Shown: in pieces, positions 56,990 through 64,000 of the stretch
Layout of the letters: every line of letters starts with the position of its first letter
How positions within the stretch are numbered: position 1 is the first letter of the stretch
NCBI GenBank assembly: GCA_963573305.1
Contig: OY754334.1
Span: forward strand, 34,651,614 to 34,715,613
Direction of reading: 5' to 3'
DNA from: Pyrrhosoma nymphula
Taxonomy: Eukaryota > Arthropoda > Insecta > Odonata > Coenagrionidae
DNA length: 64,000 nt
The notes under the pieces: model-generated
What the model was told of the DNA's origin: nothing
The model's input: only the letters and a program-made list of their open reading frames with translations
Databases searched by the model: none
Program-made: the position numbers and the translations under genes

Positions 56990-57660
56990 ATCCTCTACAT
57001 TTTCACCTGAGCAAGGGCCCTTGCAAATTAATTTCTTCATATCAGCGTATTTCCAAGCTCTTTCCATCACGTTTATGAACCCTTTTCTATTTCTTCCCCT
57101 TGCCCGCTTACTCAACATCCTCCCCTCTAACTTCAGCTGTCCTTCGCCTCTTATTACCTTTTCAAACCACCTACTCTGCCTCCTCCTAATCTCCTTGAGA
57201 GGTTTCCCCTCTTTACCCACCATACCAAGGACTTCTTCGTCTGTATTCTTCTCCACCCGCCGCACCCTCTCCAGTCTCCTGCCCCCCCCCAACCACATCT
57301 CAGATGCATGCAGATTATTTTTCTCCTTTTTTTCGTAGTCACGTTTCTGCACCATGCAATTCTACACTCCATATTCAATGTTTCACCCAACTTTTCTCAA
57401 CATTCTAACATCACCCCTGTTATCAGCTTCCGCTTATTGCTGAACGCTCCCTCCACTAGCGCAATTTTCCATCAAATGTCTCCCTACGACTGTATTCCCG
57501 TTTTCCTCCAACCAATAGTACAATTTCCAATAGTACATCCAAATAATTAAATTGCTCTTCTCCACCTCTGGTTTGTGCAATCCTATTTATAAATTGCCTC
57601 GCTCTTTTTGTTCTAGAAAATCTTATTAATTTCTTGATCTCATGTTTAATATTCATTCCA
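56990..57660 (-). pseudogene. Non-LTR retrotransposon RT C-terminal relic
   Basis: On the minus strand from about 57,660, degraded frames give FNYLD, FSNKRKLITG, ALYG-equivalent sequence and then LHASEMWLGGGRRLERVRR. There follow DEEVLGMVGKEGKPLKEIRR, RQSRWFEKVIRGEGQLK, GRMLSKRARGRNRKGF and YADMKKLI. This is a fairly complete C-terminal tract of the EMW-WRR LINE family. The 151-codon open stretch at 56,900-57,355 covers most of it. Upstream parts are frameshifted. It lies head to head with the relic at 56.2 kb. Confidence 0.72.
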
Positions 57661-58221
57661 AATTTCCCACACTAATTTTCTAATCCAACTACAAAAACTT
57701 TTAGTCCCTCTGATGATTGATTAACCAAAACTGATCGTCCGCAAATGTAAATTAATGGATGTAAAATGGAAAGTTGCCTTTTTCTCAAAATTTTATATGT
57801 TTTGCACACTCTTTTGGAATTTTTTCCTTGCCTTAAGCATAGGGTTCAACGGAGCAATTTAAGTATTCAGCAGCATAATAATGTCAATAATTAACGATTC
57901 TTATAATCGTATACACCATAAAATTAAACATTGAGATATTTATTTCGGTACAATTCACGTGTAACACCTTTTTCATACAAATGAAATAAGTCTCTTTCAT
58001 GCATTTATTTCTGCCTGGAAATTAAGCTCCAGACTATTTTCCACCTGTATCATTATTTTTAATGCCATTGGTAGGTAAATGCATACAGGTTGTTACCCCT
58101 TTATCATAAATCCTTATTTATTTTCATGTGGAAGGTAGAGGGTTCACTATTTGTCTTCATTAATTCACATAAACTATACGTATTTTTAAATATGGTATGA
58201 AAATATTACTAATTTTTAAAG

Positions 58222-58445
58222 AAAATAGGAGTCCCAATGAGGAAGAAGCACCCAAATGTAATCCTGTTGAGTGTTGCGACATATGGCTCAGAGACATGGA
58301 AAATTAGAAAGCTGGAACTGAAGAGAGCAAAGGCATCCGAAATTCTGGACTGGAGGCGGATTCTGTAGATCAAATGAATGGATAGGATCAGAAACGATAA
58401 AGCTAAAAACCAAAATATACTGCAATTAATAGAATCGTCAGCGGT
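58222..58445 (+). pseudogene. Non-LTR retrotransposon RT C-terminal relic
   Basis: The + frame reads VILLSVATYGSETWKIRKLE, then LKRAKASEILDWRRIL, a stop, and K-MDRIRNDKAKNQNIL. This matches the WSVALYGSETWTLRK / WRRM / WTDRVRNEEVL order. It belongs to the same broad family as the copies at 11.5, 51.0 and 57.0 kb. One stop and substitutions at conserved sites mark it as a relic. Confidence 0.68.
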
Positions 58446-59595
58446 GAGAATTAACATAGCCGTGTGCGTTCACAAAAAATACATCCTACAAAACTCATAA
58501 TTTCACACCCAAGCATGAATCTTTTTATTTGAGACTGAAGCCTACCGATCATCTAAGACTTTGGAGTCTGTAATGTAACTTAAGGCACAATGGTCTTATA
58601 GCCCCGACACGCCTTTCTATTCTTCCTTGTAACTTCCATCCCATACTTGCAAACCCATCCACTGACGTCATTTCCTCGACCGGTCCATTTCCTCGACCGA
58701 CCGTCTTGCATCGCAGCCCATCCATTATGTCCCCTCGAATGAAGTCCATCTCGAACAAAATTGTCCATCCGCCTGGACGCAGGTGGCGACACCATTCCTC
58801 TGTAACCAGCGTTACTCCTCGCTCTCTGTCTACTAACACTCACCTCCTCCCATCTCCAAAATATCAGAGCTCCACCACTGAAACGAAATTTACCGATGCA
58901 GGAGAATAAACAAGGATCAAACTTAAACCTTACTGCCGATTAAACGTTTTAGATACCTACCACTGGAATTATAATATCAATACGGTGCTAAAAATTAAAA
59001 TTGGCATATGTATGTACTGCTGTGGTAGGTACTACTTTTACTGATGACTGCTTTAGCTATAAAAGCAAAATAAGATACAAAATATGCATAATAAATAACG
59101 AATATATTTTTAGTTAAGACTTTTTCCTGCCATTGGAGACACCTGCATTGCTATTTCTATTGAGTAAGCTAATTTTGACTTTAGCTCCTGTAGTTATTTG
59201 CTAACAACTGAAAAACTAAGATGATTTGGTGCCTCAAATTTTATTAGCATTCAGGTTCATGGTAGAATTCACTTCTATCATACATTTGTTGCCATAAATA
59301 GCAATATCAATACATATAAAAATACTAGGTATATTTCCCCGAGTTTCTCGCATTCTTGCACTGAACACTATGATCCTTACACCTAGAGATAACATGTTTT
59401 TCTATAAGTAGCCATAACATTAATTGTATTGCAATTACGTAATTTTACGGTGGAACGCACTCAAAATTTCAGTGTATCTGTAACATGAATAAAAAAGTTC
59501 GGTAACTCTCAGGCTCAGCACAATTCCGGAACATATTCTCACTAGAGATATTCAAATGCCTCCCTGATTACCCATAAGTAATTGGAAACAAGCGT
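58446..59595. other. No gene recognised
   Basis: From about 58,590 to 58,860 GC is slightly raised and frames overlap on both strands. There is a short direct repeat (catttcctcgaccg at about 58,669 and 58,686). No family is recognised. The rest is AT-rich. Confidence 0.4.
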
Positions 59596-60149
59596 TAAGG
59601 GGCCATTCAAGTATTACGTAAGACGGTTTGGGGCGGGAGGGGGTTGGGTTTTTCTTACGTTGTCTTAAGTAGGGGGGGTGAGGGGGTCTGAGAAGGTCTT
59701 ACGTAAGGTATAAGTCACTTCTGAATTCGTATTTTTATAACTTTTTAAAATCATTTACGTAGGAAAAATCTTACTTTTTAGGACAACCTAAAACGTAAGG
59801 GCGGTACGCTTACATGTATGCTAAACTATTGAAAAACTTACAACAAATTCGTTGCGTTCATTAGACTGGAGATGTTGAATTTTCAAAGATCACATGAATT
59901 GCAAGTCGTGCGTACAGCGAATCGTGAAATAACAAAAACTGTTATCAAGATCCGTGATGAGGTCAGTTTTTGCGCATTTTGACATAGAATCCCCCATAGT
60001 TTACTATATTTGTCCATGGTTTAAAAAATGTCTGATAACTTACGTTAGATTGGGAGGGAAGGGTTCGAGAAATATTATGTTGTATTACATGGGGGGAATG
60101 GTTAAAAATTGGTAAAAATCGCCTTACGTAATACTTGAATATACCCTAA
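59596..60149. mobile_element. PIF/Harbinger-type MITE
   Basis: The element (59,599-60,146, 548 bp) is flanked by TAA on both sides (59,596-59,598 and 60,147-60,149). The terminal repeats read ggggccattcaagtattacg and, on the other strand, gggtatattcaagtattacg, then gtaag. Repeated ttacgt blocks occur just inside both ends. A three-base TAA duplication with G-rich GGG-starting termini fits PIF/Harbinger MITEs. No transposase is encoded. Confidence 0.8.
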
Positions 60150-61130
60150 GGACCCAAGTACAGAAATCATACGAAAAATATTACACAACCGTATTCAAGC
60201 AGGGCATCTTATGTTAGACCGTTTGCCAATTGGTATCGCTTGGAATTTTACGTCATAATAATGGTTCCGTTTCGTAGTTACAGCTCGAAACTCCCCTCCA
60301 CGGTACCTCTTGTCTGCTTACTCTGACATCCATTTTCTCCCACCCCAGCGCCTCCACGAACTAACATTCGCTTTCCCCTTGCACCTCAAGTCTCCTCTCT
60401 TCTCTCCTATTCCATACCTCCCTCGCCCTCTCCCTCCCTCTCACCCACCCTCCCACCTCGATCCCATTTGCTCATAAAATATTAAAGGCACTTAAAAGGG
60501 AGCCCCTTGCCTTCATCACGGGGTATGGGGACCACCTAAGCGTTCGGTTAGCAGCGGTGGGCGTGATAGGAAGGGTAGCTGGGCGTGAGAGGAAGGAGGA
60601 TATGGGCTGGTTAGACCCGAGTACCTACCCTACGACGCGCGCGTTTGGAGGTAGGTAGCGCACGTGAGCTTGGCGAGGGAAGGCACGAAATTTTGATAGG
60701 AACGCTACCGACGGGGAATGGGGGGGGGGTTGTGTACAGGGGGGTAACGTGGGAGGAGTGGAGAAATGACGGAGCAAGAAACGCGAACAACCCGCAGGCG
60801 GGGGAGGAAGACGTACGTGTGTGTGTGTATAAGACGGGAGGAACTAAAAAGATGAAAGCTTGTAAAAAGGAGGATTTTCTTGCGGTAAACCTTGCCTTGG
60901 GAGAGATTGGCGCGGAGTAGATTATTTCCAGGAAAGGTGCTGAAGACTGGAGAAAAATAAATTTCCACCAGAGTGTATTTTTACGCAAGCTACAATAATA
61001 AATTTCACTGAAAATGAAGACGATTATGATCAGGGATCTTGAAATAATAATTGTATGAGAAATGAATGAATGAATAATTACTTGGAGAAATTACCGATGA
61101 AGTCCAACAGTGGAATACATGGAGGTATAT
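60150..61130. other. No gene; GC-rich low-complexity region
   Basis: From about 60,290 to 60,930 the sequence is GC-rich, with C/T runs first and G runs later (gggggggggg near 60,720) and a short gtgtgtgtgt tract. Frames of about 90-125 codons on both strands reflect this. No family is recognised. Confidence 0.45.
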
Positions 61131-61280
61131 TTCGTGGAATTTTACATGGCTTCTGAGGGACATCACATAATGAATTATTAATTAATATATTCCACACGAC
61201 TAAAAAAAGGTGTGTTCACAACAAATTGTGGAATATATAAAGTGATACTTCATTATGTGATGTGCATCAGTTCCACGAAT
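61131..61280. repeat. Inverted repeat, 37-bp arms (MITE-like)
   Basis: The arms at 61,160-61,196 and 61,227-61,263 are reverse complements (acatcacataatgaa ... tatattccaca) with a few mismatches in the middle, around a 30-bp spacer. An outer matching block (ttcgtggaa at 61,131; ttccacgaa at 61,271) extends the symmetry. It is a small foldback or MITE of unknown family. Confidence 0.8.
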
Positions 61281-61394
61281 GTCTGCCTGGAAATATCGCT
61301 TCTGAAGGAATAAAAAGGTGTTCTGAATAAAGAGCAAAATGAAGAGCTTCAGCTTACCAATTTAAGGATTGATAACTGATGATGAAGAATCGTG

Positions 61395-61735
61395 GATCGG
61401 TTTAATACGGTGGGTACAATACTAGCTCTCAATCCTGATGTCCCGGGTCCAAACCCCGGCTGTGGTGGAGATTTATCAATTAAATCATGATCTATAATCG
61501 GTCGGTATGTGATGAGAGAACTTCAAGTGTAGTGCTTCATCAGTCATTTGGGGCGTTACACTGAGAGAACATTTCTGCCCTTGGTTTAGGGCAGGTTTAC
61601 TCGGACTCCGGGGTTCTCTCCACCCTTCCTCCATTCTCAAAGAAATTCCTACCTTGCCAACCTGACCACTTTTCTTTAATGACGTTAATTGCCTACGTTG
61701 TCTGTCACCTCCCCAAATAACCAAACAACCAACAA
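61395..61735 (+). repeat. tRNA-derived SINE
   Basis: An A-box-like ggtgggtacaatactagctc (near 61,410) and a B-box-like cgggtccaaaccccggctg (near 61,443) form a tRNA-type head. The body runs to ctccccaaataaccaa at about 61,710-61,725. It shares cctccattctc and this tail with the 1.6-kb SINE. The antisense frame at 61,485-61,724 is an artefact of the repeat. Confidence 0.68.
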
Positions 61736-61996
61736 CAAATCATAAATTTACTCTAGCCGTAGAAATGTGGATGATAATGAGCACCTGCCAGTGGGCAGTG
61801 AAGGTGTAGGGGACCTGTGAGTTCACAATACAACTCTTTTGACAGGCAGCCTGGGTTTGAAGTCGTATAGGTATAGGGGTATGTAATCATGGCATGGATT
61901 AGATCACAAAAACCCTGAGATCACCAAGTTTTTTTTACTAGATATTTATAAAAAACCACGGGCTTTACTAGCCTCCTCACCGGTTCTGAATGACGA

Positions 61997-62064
61997 CCTA
62001 CGACCACTGACAGGATGTGGTCGGAGGACAGACTCTAGAGTTACAGGATGTCAGTGGTCGTAGG
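61997..62064. repeat. Short inverted repeat
   Basis: The 16-bp arms cctacgaccactgaca (61,997-62,012) and their exact reverse complement (62,049-62,064) enclose a 36-bp loop. It is probably a small hairpin or a repeat remnant. Confidence 0.8.
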
Positions 62065-64000
62065 TTGTGTGTGGTCGCAGGCACTGATCTATTCAACTAA
62101 ATCTACCTTTTGGTTTGAAACTATAGATTAAATTCTTTGAGTAACATATAACTCGATATCTGTGAGCAACAACGTCGTGATAAACCTGTAGGCAGAGGGT
62201 CTGACTTTATATCTAGGTGGCCTTATTCGGAAGAAGCTGCTTTGAGTACGTAATGACCTCTGATCGGTGATCCAAACTCCGTGAGTTTCTGGGTACTAGA
62301 TATTTCTGAAAGACCGCTAGTGGTACTATGAAAAGAGTTGGCATGCTTTTCCAGCTGTGTGACTTTGAAATCACAGTGCGTAGAATTCTTGGAAAGATTG
62401 ACTCCGATAAAGTAGATCTTTTGGAATTGAACTTAGATTTTTTCTATAGATACCATAAAAGTTAAACATATAACCGTGCGTATATTTCATGAGAAATTCA
62501 TTTTCGCCTTTCTATAATAACATGTCAAGTCCAATGCAAAAATCTTCCATGCCGTGTTTTTCTTGTCCGATGTTCTTGCTTATTGCATCGCCACAACATA
62601 ATAATACCGGATAATTAGGTTATTTGATTTGAATGTAAATATCTCTGGTATTTAAAAACTCAGATGATTGAATCCAAGAATGCTCAAACAATAGAGGATA
62701 ATTCTTCAGCGATCTTCCATTTATGTAGTTGTAAAACGAAAATAAAAATATATATATGAGTTACTGGATCATTCTGGAAAGTTTCTTACATCAGGTAGCA
62801 TCTATATATAGCTACCGTTCACTCAGTTGATACCTTGGTTTCATCTCTGCGGAGATTGGATTTTAAGATAGGTGACTTAGTTTTTACTCAAAGTCCCAGA
62901 AACGATTTAGTGCTTCATGAAAGTTTGTTCACGCAGTGCAACTGTGTTTGGCACACAAAACTGTAAAGTTAAGAATAGATTTGCAAATAAAGAAAAACTT
63001 AGTTAAGATGAGCAAAATGTATGAGTGATACTAAGGGATACAGAACAACCTATCGGCACGGACGTTTGTTGGAGAATGAAAAATGTAATTGCACTTAGCC
63101 ATGTACATTCAGTTGCAAAAAACGCGTAATGTCATCTGCTGTAAGCTCATCTAACATATCGTACATTTTAACTCTCGTTTAAATAATATAAGGCAGCTCC
63201 GTGTTTCATTAGAAGGACATAGCTTCGGAACGACGAGAGTGTAAAAACTCCTCCGGCACGGAGACGTGAAACTCGGAACGATATATTTCTCGGAGTTGAG
63301 ATTTTGCGATTTCTATTAAGGAACCAAGCATTGACGAAAACTTTACCTTGTCCTAATGAAATATCGTGAAATGACACTACATCTTTAGTTGAGAACCACC
63401 TTGGAAAACTTGCCGTATATTTATAAGCCAAATAATTGTGATTAAACTATTTCTATGTCTCGCCAAAGTTCCTGGGCTGCTCTCTGTATGATTTTGGGAC
63501 ATGGGCTTCGAAACTATTAATACCCGTCGAAACGAGGAAGAAAGCATGTTTAGAGTAGAGGGTCAGTCAGAAACCCTTTTCTAAATTCTGCCAAAACAAG
63601 AGCATTCCAGAAGTTGGATGACTCACCACTACCCTTCGTCCCATTTCGACTCATCTTAATGAGACCTCAAGATAGGATCCGTGGTTAAGTCATAGTGATG
63701 GGTGATTTTAATCACTTACCTTGGTTGCGTGTCTCATTCCTTTTTCGTGAAGTAGTTCGGTTCCCGTGCCTCACTCTCTCCCCTCCTACGTTTCCTTCCT
63801 CCTTCACCCCTCCACTTATGCCTCAACTTCTTGCCACACAGGTCTTCACCAGAAAGTTTCACTTCACTAGAAACTAAAGCAAGAGCTCTAAAAAGTTGCT
63901 GACGAACCAAGTATCGAGTCGGATAGCAAATCCAAAGTATTGCTAGGACCTCCACACTGTGCCACTTATCCGATGGCTTCAGCGGGGCTACTAGTGTAGA
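62065..64000. other. No gene recognised
   Basis: An 87-codon antisense frame at 63,168-63,431 has balanced composition but no recognised family. A short + frame at about 63,683 reads VIVMGDFNHLPWL, resembling the GDFN motif of LINE endonucleases; the context is broken by stops, so I do not call it. Confidence 0.35.

Overview
This window looks like nuclear DNA from an arthropod, most likely an insect. It is AT-rich. It has no long open reading frames, operons or bacterial ribosome-binding patterns. It is full of metazoan repeat classes: tRNA-derived SINEs, non-LTR retrotransposon 3' ends, Penelope-like elements (PLEs), a piggyBac-type element, a PIF/Harbinger-type MITE, a hAT-type terminus and a satellite array. 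I cannot name the species. I found no convincing host protein-coding gene, rRNA or functional tRNA. The window is best read as intergenic or very long intronic DNA; most ORFs over 60 codons in it are chance or repeat-derived.

Left part (1-22 kb): SINEs at 1.6 and 16.0 kb, a diverged long inverted repeat at 7.8-8.4 kb, a strong foldback at 9.2 kb, two local tandem duplications (about 185 bp at 9.5 kb and an exact 200 bp one at 13.6 kb), a hAT-like end at 13.3 kb, a PLE-type foldback at 17.2-17.6 kb, and non-LTR relics at 11.5, 19.4-19.8 and 20.8 kb.

Centre (22-27.3 kb): a 346-bp satellite array with 14 full monomers, two partial ones, and a duplicated three-monomer block of 1,038 bp.

Right of centre (29.3-35.9 kb): a nested transposon cluster. 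A PLE (29.28-33.68 kb) has inverted arms and a broken reverse transcriptase. A 2.77-kb piggyBac-like element sits in its left arm at a TTAA site. A second PLE relic lies in the opposite orientation just beyond it, followed by three tRNA-like SINE heads.

Right part (36-64 kb): two short PLE-derived foldback elements with perfect 12- and 13-bp target duplications (40.8 and 47.9 kb), a GIY-YIG fragment (46.5 kb), a SINE (48.6 kb), five more non-LTR relics (39.6, 51.0, 56.2, 57.0 and 58.2 kb), a Harbinger-type MITE (59.6 kb), further hairpins and a SINE (61.4 kb). Several GC-richer islands (about 12.4, 20.4, 36.2, 40.4, 50.2, 55.3 and 60.5 kb) stand out from the AT-rich background. They are the only places where I would look for promoters or conserved host sequence.

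The most interesting signal is a set of short, apparently non-autonomous foldback elements that share termini with PLEs. They carry hairpins followed by GAAAC with an upstream CTGANGA, which recalls the hammerhead-ribozyme core known from PLEs. They are flanked by clean target duplications, which points to recent mobility.
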